From Agrocybe praecox (lineage: Eukaryota; Basidiomycota; Agaricomycetes; Agaricales; Agrocybaceae): a stretch of 42,576 bases of DNA. Of the stretch, positions 21,484 to 32,340 are shown piece by piece. Position 1 is the first letter of the stretch. The number at the start of each line of letters is the position of its first letter. Where the stretch lies: NCBI GenBank assembly GCA_964017145.1, contig CAXHKQ010000252.1, positions 1 through 42,576 of the forward strand, written 5' to 3'. The translations under genes were made by a program, and so were the position numbers. The notes under the pieces are model-generated. The model saw only the letters and a program-made list of their open reading frames with translations, was not told the origin of the DNA and ran no database searches.

Positions 21484-23005
21484 ATGATACCTATGATGAA
21501 CCCAAAATCTACGTTGGTTTTTCGACCGAGTACGCAAATGAAGGATCTGGAGGCTACTCGCTTGTATGATGCGTGTTTAACTCCTAGCGGGCTCTTGCTA
21601 ACTGGAGGTGGGTGCGCCATAGTTTGAACAACATCAGATACTGAGCTCTAGCAGGTAGCTCTGGTGTGATTGAAATACGCGATTTGAAGCAAGGAAATAT
21701 ATTGCAGAATATTGCAACTGGATCTCCCATCACATCAATCCAGTGGACGGTGATCAACAAGCACTACGAAACATTTTGGGTGGGTTTGCAGGACGGGATA
21801 GTCTCCTTGTACTATCGAAAACTGGGCTGGATGGCCAAGACCGTATGGGTGAGTGCAAATATGACGAATTTTGACCCTCAATTTACCTCGTCTAGCCATT
21901 CCGGTTTGGGTTCGCGCCTTTTATACTCGCAGTTCAGTCATCTATTGAAGGCCCAGTAGAAGATATGAGCGCACATCAAGAAGAGATCCTCATTACTGGT
22001 GGCAAGTCAATAACCCTATTGACGGTCTCAATACGTGCCCTCCTTTTCTCGAAGCGTCCTGCTGTTATGCTCCAGTCGATGCCGATGTTGTTATTCCCGT
22101 TCAGAGATGATTTTCAAACCCGGAGGGCCAATACTGTGCATATTTCTGCTCAGAACAATGTCATCGCTATCACGTTCGTTGATTCATCTCCGCTCGTCGC
22201 AAACGGCACAATGTGGGCTTTCCTTACTCCTTTTCATCCGCTATTCTGACAATGACACAAGTGCTTTATATCGAAAAGGCAATTTTGACTTAATCAAAGC
22301 TATACAAATAAACCGAAGGGTGTCCGTATGCCTTTATATTTCTGTGTTGAACCCATCTAACTCTACACCCAGTGGCTCGTCTGCAATTAGCAGTAGTGCT
22401 AAGTATTTTGCTATCACAAACTTGGCCGACGGGATAGATATATTCACACTTCCGGACCTCAACTCTTATGGCTCAATTTTGCAAAATATTGCTGCCAAGG
22501 ATAACGAAACAATTTCTCTCAAATTCATAGGTGATGACTTCATTGTGGCGGGCGGCACTGGAGGTATAAGTTTGTATGCCCTCGAGACTTTGCAGGTGGT
22601 AGGACGTTTGCAAGAAGGGTCGTCACCGAGTCAGTAGCACCTTCCACTAGAGTTAGGCATTCTGACACAACGAAATACAGGTTTGTATCGGTGTATCACC
22701 GTCTGTAAGGTTCCTATGCACTATGAGCCAAACTAATAGGTAATATAAAGGTGTCGTCGCAACGAAAACTTGTTGCAGGTGCTTCAGTCAACGGGCATAT
22801 CTCACTTTGGGAATGGAGAACGGTTCGCTCTCCCTTTCTTCTCCAACACCAGTGATTGCTAACTTTCAGACAGCTGAATGATGATATAGGTTCTTCGAGC
22901 GCCTTTGGTTGGCCTTCTCGAATGATTCTTTGCACTGCATTGATCGTAATGGTGGTAGCTTATGTACCCATTCTATACCTATTGCTCATTCGCCCTCATT
23001 CTTGA
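21484..23005 (+). CDS. WD40-like repeat protein with C-terminal membrane helix (middle part unresolved)
   Basis: The start MIPMMNPKSTLVFRPSTQ leads to blade-like repeats: LLLTGGSSGVIEIRDLKQG (across a 55-base intron), FWVGLQDGIVSLYYR, EEILITGGKSITLL, KYFAITNLADGIDIFTLPDL, DDFIVAGGTGGISLYALETL, and SSQRKLVAGASVNGHISLWE. The C-terminus reads SSAFGWPSR followed by a 20-residue hydrophobic segment (MILCTALIVMVVAYVPIL) and RPHS, stop TGA at 23003-23005, so a beta-propeller tethered to a membrane by its C-terminal end. Between about 22030 and 22330 no single frame gives both the upstream and the downstream coding-like segments; either an unusual intron arrangement or a frameshift is present. It faces the small gene at 23086, 80 bp away. 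A decayed copy of its 3' end lies at 33.18-33.45 kb. Confidence 0.6.
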
Positions 23006-23085
23006 ACCAGTGAATACGTGTATATATTTGCATTTACATCAAATTTACATATTTTTACATGAAAATCTTCAAGCCTCTCTTTCAG

Positions 23086-23767
23086 CTACTCATGTTCGAC
23101 TTTTCCCCTCAGGTGCGGAGAAGATGAGTTACTGAGATATGTGGAAATCATATCTCGGCTTGGCCAATCATCTTCGTATAAGGAGAGAATCGGGAACGCT
23201 CGTTTAGCCTGTCCGCAGAAAAGTCAGTCAACGCGATAGCTCTACGGCCTAGTATACATCAGTACATCACGTACCTCTTCCTGTACTTGACGAAGTATGT
23301 CCTTTGGTTGTGCGCTTATTGGATAGCCTGCGCGAAGGTGTGCTCTCCGGATGTAATCCCTTAGGCAATCTTGCACAAATTTCTGGAAACGGTAAGTCTG
23401 TATATTTCGAGCTCAACAAAAGAAGACTCACTTGAACAGCTTTATATTCAGCTTTATCCCATCCTAACTCGGAATGCAGGGTATACCCCCCCTTCCCCAA
23501 GCACCCCACTTGCCCGTGTGGCTTTGGAATTTTTCTATTCGCCCCTACTTGGGCTCTCCGATTCGAGGATTGTGCCTGTTGATATTCTTCTCTTCCAACC
23601 TCATTATCGACAAATGGCTCTCTGTAGTAAATGACGGCGATCTTCAATGGTGCTGGTGGTACTTTGGAAAGGGGGTATATTGTATCTATGTTGTAGCTTG
23701 AAGTCATCGGAATCACAGCGGTCGAGATAGGACTAGAGAAAGATGATGATATACCCTGATCTGCCAA
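23086..23767 (-). CDS. Small hypothetical protein with YEDDWPSRDM motif, family shared with 10.2 kb
   Basis: Three exons on the minus strand. ATG 23767 gives MADQGISSSFSSPISTAVIP, continuing through GREEYQQAQSSNRRAQVGAN to LGWDKAEYKAVQ; then KFVQDCLRDYIRRAHLRAGY to LRQVQEE; then AKRAFPILSLYEDDWPSRDM to KVEHE with TAG at 23086-23088. Introns of about 50 and 65 bases keep phase. About 185 residues. The pattern W....Y..VQ..........I..A, then FP.L..YE.DWP..D.....YL.NS is one I associate with a large, uncharacterised Agaricomycete family. It ends 80 bp from the convergent WD40-like gene and shares a divergent promoter region with the gene at 24050. A shortened decayed copy lies at 33.49-33.9 kb. 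Confidence 0.65.
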
Positions 23768-24049
23768 GAATCCACCGCAGATTCGTCGCGGATCTCACAT
23801 TCCGTTGCATTTCTAATCATTATTGTTTTTTCGCCACTTTGACAGGGCTCTTGGATACTTACCTCAGTCCGCCCTAAGGCCTAAAGCCTATGCCCGAATA
23901 ATATAACTATTGTGTTCATTGTTATCTTGCTGTTCCCACCTCGGTGGATCAGGCATTTCTGGTATATTTTAAAAAGCAGCCTTCTTCAGCAAAATCAAAA
24001 AATTTATCTCCCAGTTATACGGTTATACCGACTCAAATTATCATTACAC
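23768..24049. promoter_or_regulatory. Divergent promoter region inside the array-bounded cassette
   Basis: 282 bases between the head-to-head starts at 23767 (minus) and 24050 (plus). No repeat or strong TATA element recognised. Its minus-gene side is partly repeated at about 33.78-33.90 kb. Confidence 0.35.
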
Positions 24050-25870
24050 ATGGGCAACAATTCCTCCAGGTTTTTTTCTTCCAAGAAGCCGTCTGATAAT
24101 GTGAGCATAGATCACTCCCTAGTTTTGACTGCCCATTATTCTGACACAGCTTACAGGAAGTCCGAATGAATGTCTTTCGACGCTATACGACCAAATCAGA
24201 GCTTTTCAACGCAATTCAACTTAACGAGAACCATTTTTTAGCAGTTGGGAGTGAGTAATATCTACGAACGCCTTGACGGTTGACTCAACAATACTTACTC
24301 GGTAATCAAAGATGAGCTTGGTACGCTTCTCCTCTACGACCTCAATGCCGGCGATGAAGTACCAAAGCACACAAGATATCTGGAGTATACTTCTGGTGGC
24401 GTTTCAGATATGCTATGGATAAACAATGATTTTCTGGCAGTTGGTACAACGAGAGGCAATATTGTCGTATTCTCAACCAACAATGAACACGTACGGTTGC
24501 TTTATCTTTCACAACAAATTTTTTCTGACTTCCATGTAGGGCTACCTCAATGAAGTATGCAATGTCAAGGCCCATGGCGATGGTGCTGCTCGGATCCCCG
24601 TCGAGTCAATGGACTACTGTAAGGCATCACATCGTCTAGTCACAGTGGGTGAAGGTGTAGGGTCAGTGCGTGTCTGGAGTGTACTTCCTACAGGTTTGTA
24701 ATTGCGTTCTGCCGGTGAACGAAAGCTAAACATACATTGTGTACATCACACAGGGATTCTCATTCCTGTTGAATTATCCGCTGTCAGTACAGCCTATTTG
24801 ATCCCAAACTTCGTATCCTTCACAAATAAGGGATCCAAAGTTTTGGTAGGGTTCACTCAAACAGCGAGAGTGTAAGTTTATTTTCGTATCCTGTGCTCTT
24901 TCTGTCTGTCGTCGTGTACTTACTTTGCCCATAAGTGACGTCATATCATTGGAACCTTTCAAGGTTCTTGATTCCTGCGTATTAGATCAAGACATCGATC
25001 ATCGCAAGCATCAGGCATTGTAAGCTACGATTTATGAGCTGTAGTATCATTTCTTAACTGATTACCGTTAATCTAGGAATGGCGCCTTATGGTTGGAGGC
25101 AGTAAACCAACTCGCGGTATTGAACTCGACTGAAGGTTTGAGGCTATACGACTCCTCTCTTCAACGGAAAGAGGCTAAGCCTCTTACAATTGAAGACAAT
25201 CGTCATCAGCAACTGGCTTGCATCAAAGGCGGCTTATACTTTGCTGTGGCTACGACCAACAGCTGCATTCAGATTTTTCACTCTCAAGATGCTACATTGA
25301 TTTCAAAATTCAAAGTCCCTGGTAAGAAGACCACCATACAAGCCATTCACGTACGTTTGCCCTGGTTTTCATCCGTCGCGTCATTTAATGTATTTGTAAG
25401 ACAGGCCTCTCCGAGCAAAGACGGATACGACCTGCTAGCTGCAGCATCATGCGCTGATGGGCAGCCTACTACGTTGACAGTATGGTCCAGCAGTCAGGTA
25501 ATCAATTCTTGAGGCAAATTTTCAGTCATTCTGATCTTAATGCGAAACTTAGATTAGATGCGATTCTCAGGTCTCCGGACGAGCATCCGATTTCTCGACT
25601 TTTCGCATAATCATCGTTTGCGCTCTGGTATCTTTTCTCTGCCAATTCTTGCTGCCCACCATCATAGATCATCAAGTGATCTCAAATTTGGTCAACGTCC
25701 GAGTCACTGAAACTTCGTCGATTTTTACTACTGCACCGACGAATATAGGATCAACCGTCGAACCCAGTCTGCAGTACACTGCCGCAGTCAGTAGCGCATC
25801 TTCAGGATCCTCAATTGCAATTGCTCCTATGTCTTCACCTTCACCTTTGCCTAGCATCATATTTCTTTGA
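24050..25870 (+). CDS. WD40-like protein with N-myristoylation-type start, one membrane helix and Ser/Thr-rich tail
   Basis: Nine exons join in phase to about 454 residues. The N-terminus MGNNSSRFFSSKKPSDN has Gly2 and Ser6 and a basic stretch, the usual N-myristoylation signal. Blade-like repeats follow: HFLAVGNELGTLLLYDL, NDFLAVGTTRGNIVVFS, RLVTVGEGVGSVRVWSV, SKVLVGFTQTARV, NQLAVLNSTEGLRLYDSS, LYFAVATTNSCIQIFHS and LLAAASCADGQPTTLTVWS. After the propeller-like part (to about residue 349) comes FSTFRIIIVCALVSFLCQFL, a single predicted membrane helix, then a 70-residue Ser/Thr/Pro-rich tail ending SIIFL (TGA at 25868). Known of such layouts: lipid plus helix anchoring of a scaffold; its partner is unknown. 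The frame is intact. A fragment (RYLEYT...GTTRGN.VVFS) recurs at 35.64-35.78 kb. The inverted array begins 170 bp downstream. Confidence 0.75.
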
Positions 25871-26040
25871 GTAGTTTTACAATACGCGGATATCGCCTGA
25901 ATGCATCTGTATTTATCTTCACTAAATAGATATAACTGTATGAGTCAAAGTTTTGCAGTGGTAAATAAGAAATATCAGATGTGAAATATGAGTTTCTTCC
26001 ATTTGTTTCTCTCGCATTCATAGGGCAACTATCCATTCAT

Positions 26041-27270
26041 TTACTACAATGATCTATATTTCGCCATAATATACCCCAGGGGTCCAAAATTTTTATATAA
26101 TTCTTGTCAATACATCTAATAGATATCATTTGTCAAGTTTCTATGCAAATTTGGTGGTTTGCTGAAGCACTGCATTAACAATGAGAAGACACCTCACTCA
26201 AAGCGGAATTTGAAACTCCGCTTTCAACGCGCAGCCACCACTACACGATCTACATTTAGCCATAATATACCCCAGGGGTCCAAGATTTTTATATGATGCG
26301 TGTCAATACATCTAATAGATATCATTTGTCAAGTTTTTATGCTAATTTGGTGGTTTTCTGAAGCACTGCATTAACAATGAGAAGACACCTCGCTCAAAGC
26401 GGAATTTGAAACTCCGCTTTCAGAGCGCAGCCACTACTACAATGATCTACATTTAGCCATAATATACCCCAGGGGTCCAAGATTTTTATATGATGCATGT
26501 CAATACATCTAATAGATATCACTTGTCAAGTTTCTATGCAAATTTGGTGGTTTTCTGAAGCACTGTGTCAACAATGAGAAGACACCTCACTCAAAGCGGA
26601 ATTTGAAACTCCGCTTTCAACGCGCAGCCACTACTACAATGATCTACATTTAGCCATAATATACCCCAGGGGTCCAAAGATTTTATATAATGCTTGTCAA
26701 TACATCTAATAGATATTATTTGTCAAGTTTCTATGCAAATTTGGTGGTTTGCTGAAGCACTGTGTCAACAATGAGAAGACACCTCGCTCAAAGCGGAATT
26801 TGAAACTCCGCTTTCAGAGCGCAGCCACTACTACAATGATCTACATTTCTCCATAATATACCCCAGGGGTCCACAATTTCTAAATGGTGTATGCCAATGC
26901 ATCTATTAAAATGTAATATTGAAGTTATTTGGTAAATTTGGTGGTTTGCTGAAGCACTGCATTAACAATGAGAAGACACTTCACTGAAAGCGGAGTTTCA
27001 AACTCCGCTCTCAGAGCGCAGCCACTACTACATGTTTTATATATCTCCATAATATACCCCAGGGGTCCACAATTTTTGAGTGGTGTATGTAAATGCCTCT
27101 ATTAAACTGTAATATTGAAGTTATTTGGTAAATTTGGTGGTTTTCTGAAGCGGTGTACTCACAATTAAGAGCTGGCTGTCTTGCAGTGGCCCGGTTTGAA
27201 ACTCCGCTTTTTGAATACATGTTTTATATTTCACTGCAATATACCAGGGGGTGTAGAATTTTTAGACTAT
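26041..27270 (-). repeat. Right tandem array: about seven copies of the 196-bp unit, inverted
   Basis: The phrase ATAATATACCCCAGGGG begins at 26066, 26262, 26459, 26656, 26853 and 27049, spacings of 196-197 bases, with a degenerate seventh copy near 27238. The unit is the reverse complement of that at 20631-21238. The four inner units are nearly identical; the outer three share their own differences (for example AATATTGAAGTTATTTGGTAAA), so the array is homogeneous inside and diverged at its outer edge. Each unit has the GCGGA...TCCGC palindrome. Confidence 0.92.
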
Positions 27271-27648
27271 CAAGTAGATATACACTCACAGATGCTTATG
27301 TCTCTTTATGTCCTGAATTTGGTGAGTTTGTGAGGCTCGGAATGCAGAATCAGTTGGGTACCACCACATTATGTGTGACGCGGTTGTGATGCGCCATTGA
27401 TGCGCTATATAGTACAGAGGATGATGTTTGCCTATAAATTGGCCTTATATGCATCATGAATCTAAGTTTGCCACATATTATGCTCTATAAAAATGCATAA
27501 ATTCATATCCCATAACTATAGTGGGTTTGTGGGCGATAGGAACATAGATAAGAAAATGTGCTAGGATATATGTGAAGCGTTGTCGATGCCATTAGTAGAG
27601 AGATCATTGACGCCATAGGCAAATCATTAACAAATAGTTTATATTTTT
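27271..27648. other. Intergenic, AT-rich, nothing recognised
   Basis: 378 bases between the outer edge of the array and the 3' end of the minus-strand gene. Confidence 0.5.
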
Positions 27649-30390
27649 TTATTTTCTCTTATTGTACGCCCGCTTATTTCTACCATAAAATACACTATTA
27701 TTCCTTGTACTCCTGTGCTCTGTGTTACCTTCTTCCCGTTGCTCGGATGAGGCAACACTGGCTATGACTGATCTGTCTGCAGTTGAATATTGGCGACGAC
27801 GTTTACTTGGGCGCTGAGATGGTTGTGAATCTTCAATGTCTGAGGACTGAGCGCTGGATGGAGCATTCGAGGAAGGCACACTAGACCAAGCACTAGAAAT
27901 ATCATCAGAGTCTGGCGGTGGACGATCGGAGAAACCTTCATTTTCAGATGGATTTGATTGGTATCCCTCTGTTAATGGATCCATATTGTCATCAGGAGAA
28001 AAAAGTGGGAGACTGTTCTTGTCTGGTGGAGAAGGGCAATCTACCAGCTCTAAATTGTCCACCAGATCGTCTGTTTCTTCTTGTAGCACATCTTCCGTGT
28101 TGGAGCTGTCCTGGTCATCCCGGTCGTGTCCTATCCTTGGTGCATAGCTTTCTGCGAGAAGATCCTCCTTCTTCTGTTTATTAATCAATGTGGCGCTGCA
28201 CGTCCAATCCAAAATAAGAAATAAGACCAAAGATAAAGCCAAATAAGATGCACTGAAATGACTTACAGTTTTTCTCCATGCGTGGTTTGAACCACGAGCC
28301 CATTGCCACAATATTCGAGCGGGCCAATTGCTACCTTCTTTGTGCGAGTCACAATGTACTCAAATAGCATCTTTTGGCGCTCAGCGCCTTCAATACGCTG
28401 AACGTTAGGCCTATACACAAGATAATTTAGAAATCAATAACTTGTAAAATAAACAACTTACGCAGCATAGACTCCGTCGGAGACCCAGGAATTATTTGTA
28501 AATGCCTTTGTTATTGACCAAATTTGCTTAGTAGCCTGATATGTATAGGTTTTTCGTGGAAATTTGCTTCTTTTTATTTCGACAAAAAGTGTATCGTAGT
28601 GCCCAAGGTATTGAGCGCTAGAAAGGAGATCTGGACTAATTAAGTAAACGCCCAATAAAATGATAAATCTTTCGATAGACTCATACTTCTCTTTCGGAAC
28701 ATTGACGTCAATGGATCTTCACTCACCCAAACTTTAACCGAAGGATGAGATTGCCTAAGTTCCGCCCATTCTCCTTCTCCAAATATTAGTAGACCCAAGT
28801 TAAGATCCTTCTCAGTCAGTGCTGGACGAATGTAATTCGGCTCAAAAACATCAATGAGGCCAGATGTATTGCGGTGCCAAATGTTTTCGTAGGACTCAAT
28901 TTCCTTGAGTTTAAACTAGATTTGAATTATAAGATTTTTAAGCAGATTTTTACAAATTATTAGACCGCTCACCGAATATTCATCAATAAGCTTACCCATA
29001 CGATCCGATACCCTGGCTTCTTGCTTTCCATACACATGTAGCCAATCCTTGTATTTTAATCGCTGCTGCACGGTAGGAGCAAGTATGCCATTTACTATAC
29101 AGGGAGATACTAGCTTCCTAAAATGATATTCGAGTTAATTGTGAGGCAAGGGTTCACAAAAAGAACCAAAATGGCTATTACTTACTTGAGAGCTTGGGAA
29201 TGAGATTTATCTGCATAGCTCCATAGGGCCTCACATAGGCGTGCTGTTCGAGACGGACAGTCAAAGACTTCCCTCTCAGTTAAAAATGGTGAAATGCCTA
29301 TCATTCATATACTAGTAGGTTAGTAAAGCTGTAGATTTGTGATTACTATAGGTCACATACCACCATCGAAAAATAATTCGGATACGGTATAAACTCCAAC
29401 CCCGCCAAAGACCTTCTTTCCTTCTCCTCTGATCGCATTGGTTGCAAGTCCCAACCTTGGAAGATTAGCTCGGCTTTCAATCCAAGCAGCAACCTGCGTA
29501 AGAAAGTAGTAATAATCGGCATAAACATCTATGGGCTCCTTGGGCAACTTATTGAGTGATTCGGCCCAATTAGGCTATCGAGTAAGTCGTTCGATTTGAA
29601 AAACATACAATAAGACGGTAAATAGTAGAAGTGTTTACCTGAAATATGTTATCGATTGAGAGAAACATGACCACAAAGTCATTAAATTCAAGTGCAAGTC
29701 CAACGTAAAATGTTCTAGTCTTCAAATCTCATAAATTAGTGTAGTTCACTGGCCTTGCTGAGATAAAAATAGTACTTACACTCTGAGTGGATTCTTTGAC
29801 CTTCTCCCACATCCCTGATTTCTTTTCAATGAATTGAACCGAGGTGTGCGTGAGATATGCAAGCTATAGACGGTAACAAATCAGGCTAATATATATAGTA
29901 GTCAATTTGAGTTTACCTGAAGAAATTGTTTACCCATGTTCATAACAATTGCACGGTTTGTATGGGTAATCCCTTGCCAAGATAATGTCTGAATAGAGTC
30001 GGGGTTGGGGTTTGTTTTGGTTATCTTAAAAGCTAGAGGCCACAGGCTAGTTTGGTTGTGTTGTTGACCGCGAACGACGGTTGAGGTCGCATCCAGTTGG
30101 TAGATCTGATTATGTGGAGCAAGTTTGGCCTTTTCCTTTTTTGTGGCATCCGCCCAAAGTGCAATAAGCGTCATGTTCCATTTTTGTCGAAGACAGTAGT
30201 TGAAAAATATAAACATGCAGACATAATGTGCAATGCATTCCCTTATCTCAGGCATGGGAGGTAATGGTACAGGCAAGAGAAAGGATTCGACGAAATCAGG
30301 CAGTATAGTATCAAAATAGCTACCATGAGTAAGGTTTTCCGAAGTGGGTAACTTCCCCAAGATTGCGTGCCATGTGTTACTATTCTGTCA
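27649..30390 (-). pseudogene. Large many-exon hypothetical gene with one apparent frameshift
   Basis: Read on the minus strand from an exon near 30390 (NSNTWHAILGKLPTSENLTH) to TAA near 27649. Ordered exons include WNMTLIALWADATKKEKAKL, LAYLTHTSVQFIEKKSGMW, PNWAESLNKLPKEPIDVYAD, ISPFLTEREVFDCPSRTARL, KLVSPCIVNGILAPTVQQRL, FKLKEIESYENIWHRNTSGL, then PDLLSSAQYLGHYDTLFVEI, PNVQRIEGAERQKMLFEYIV and ATLINKQKKEDLLAESYAPR. The last exon is acidic and Ser/Pro-rich, with basic patches (RPSKRRRQ, NKRAYNKRK) that look nuclear. Introns are 45-70 bases. After HPSVKVWVSED the frame must shift by one base (near 28710) to reach VPKEKYESIERFIILLGVYL; no intron fits, so a one-base indel or sequence error is likely. 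No ATG exon was found at the 5' end. Family not recognised. The coherent exon set argues it was a real gene until recently. Confidence 0.5.
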
Positions 30391-30756
30391 GTAATCACCA
30401 GTGATTGATACGACTGATTTTCTATTTTTTTTGACAGTTATATAGTCCTAGGACCTCTTAGGGACATTATATGTAGCCCTCCCTCAAAAAAAAAAGTTTC
30501 CATTAAGTATTCGACAAGTGCCAAAACGTTCCCTATAGCGTGGCAGTGCGCGTCACAGCGCGTCACTTTCCCTTGCCCGTTGATTACTACGAATCCCAGG
30601 TCATCCAGGACTTTTCCGGAGGTGGGATGAAAATTTCACAAACGACAATGGAGCCATGGAGCCACCTAACCTTCCAGGTGAAACCTCCTATCAGAAGGCA
30701 ATCCTGGACGAAGGAACTTGTATCTTTCGCTTCAGCGATGGCATACACCATCGATG

Positions 30757-32340
30757 ATGCACTTTTCCCTCACTTCACATGGTGGATTGACGAAGAACCC
30801 TATTAGTCCTCGAACATGGTCTGGAGTTACACTCTCTTCGACTACGGCGCTGCAAGGCATTCTTAGCGACAACCATGAGAAATGACACGTCTTTTCCAAC
30901 GAGAAAGCATTCCACAAGTAAGCCATGCATGGTTTTTTGACATACTGTTCGTAATTACTCGTTAAATACATCCAGTCACACCACGCACATTGCGTTGACA
31001 TTGTGGTCCCTTGGCGCTGACGAGACTATCCTGGAACGATCTCAAGAAGAAAGCAAGAAGGAGCAACGACCATTATACACCTCTCCTGAACCAATTACGA
31101 AGAACTGGACGGAGCACCGTGACGTTGGAGATGAGAAGTAAGTCGAGTCGTACGTTACTTTCCATACCCAGCTAACAACGACAAAGATATTACCAAGCTT
31201 ATGTCGAATTCTTCAAATCGCAGCTGGAGACGAATAAATTCAAATTCGAGACGATCCTGGAAGAATACATCTTTTCCCCCAACGCAAATGGAGCAAAGAA
31301 ACAGCCTGAAAACGCTGAATCGATTCTTCGACGGGTTACTTCGCCCTATGATTCATACCGCCCTTGGAGTAGAGTTTGGTCTTCCCGGGACATTCGTCGA
31401 AGGTATGAAGTCCAGTGAAAATTCAAATTATTTATATTTACGTCAAAGCTTTCTAGGTATGGCTCAAGCTGCAGTCCATCGAGGAGATTCTACAAAACTT
31501 CTTCCAGCTGAGGCTTTTACAACTCAATCTGGCGGCTTGGCTTCGCATTTTGCCCCTGCTCTTCGACTGAAGGATGCCACCACAGCGGTCAAAGAAGACG
31601 TCCATGCTTTTACCGTTCTCGCGTGCTGGCTGATCCCACAATCACCCCAATGAATGTCCCACATTCTTATGTGTTCTACCAGATGTTCATTGCCGACCGC
31701 GGAGGTTGTCAAGAAATACGCAGACCAATGGACTGTGGATGGAGACTTGCAGAAGAAATTAGAGGAACTCATGCACCTTGTGACGTACTCTATTTTCCTA
31801 TCCTCGATCTTCTCCCTTCTGGAGAAAAAACCGCAAATCCTTCTCCTTCGGGATACTTCTCAGTATGCCTAGGTTGGTACATCGCTCGCGGGAGACCATC
31901 TTTGGACATTGCCCGCTTTTTCGGAGATACCAAAACTATTGTACCTTCCGCACCAAGACCAATGCCCACCCGAACGAGACCGCATACCGCATACCCATCT
32001 CCGACATCTCCTCATGCCATCACTCCGAACCCGTGGTTGCAGAATCCAGATCGTCCAATCCACACTTACGCACCCTGATGATCATCTACCAAAGTTGCAG
32101 AGAGCACGAGCACGGGCTGAACATGCATCGCACTTTGGGTAGACTGCCAAGGGGACGTTCGTCGGTACCGAGCTGAAAGATGCAGAGCTTGTTGACGGGA
32201 CGCTGTTCATCAGAGCAGCGGGGCTTACGCTTGACAGGCTTGGATGGGTTAGAGGGGATCAGAAACCCCTTGAGGGTGTGTGTGGGATCGACATGGTTTT
32301 TCCAATCAGGCGAAACTTTGATCTTGGACGGCTGGTCTAG
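30757..32340 (+). pseudogene. Questin-oxidase-like / AflY-like oxidoreductase, decayed
   Basis: The start MHFSLTSHGGLTKNP runs into ALQGILSDNHEK, then TGA at 30883-30885 followed by HVFSNEKAFHN and, across a 58-base intron, HTTHIALTLWSLGADETILE. The family (questin oxidase-like, Pfam PF14027; AflY acts in Baeyer-Villiger-type cleavage in aflatoxin synthesis) has DNHxKWHxFFNxxGFHNH here, so the stop replaces the conserved Trp. Later pieces match in order: YYQAYVEFFKSQLETNKF, RFFDGLLRPMIHTALGVEFG, MAQAAVHRGDSTKLLP, EDVHAFTVLA, EVVKKYADQWTVDGDLQKK, ARGRPSLDIARFFGDT, and ELKDAELVDGTLFIRAAGLT, ending at TAG 32340. These lie in different frames, with shifts near 31300, 31620 and 31690. The order and spacing show one ancestral gene. 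Confidence 0.8.

Noticed and set aside
20631..27270. Arrays considered as CRISPR or as LTRs
   Set aside because: The units are contiguous 196-bp tandem repeats without spacers, in a eukaryotic context, and inverted rather than direct between sides, with no reverse transcriptase, primer-binding site or polypurine tract between.
28270..28310. GTGGTTTGAACCAC-like stretch resembling a tRNA arm
   Set aside because: It lies in a coding exon of the minus-strand gene and no cloverleaf can be built.
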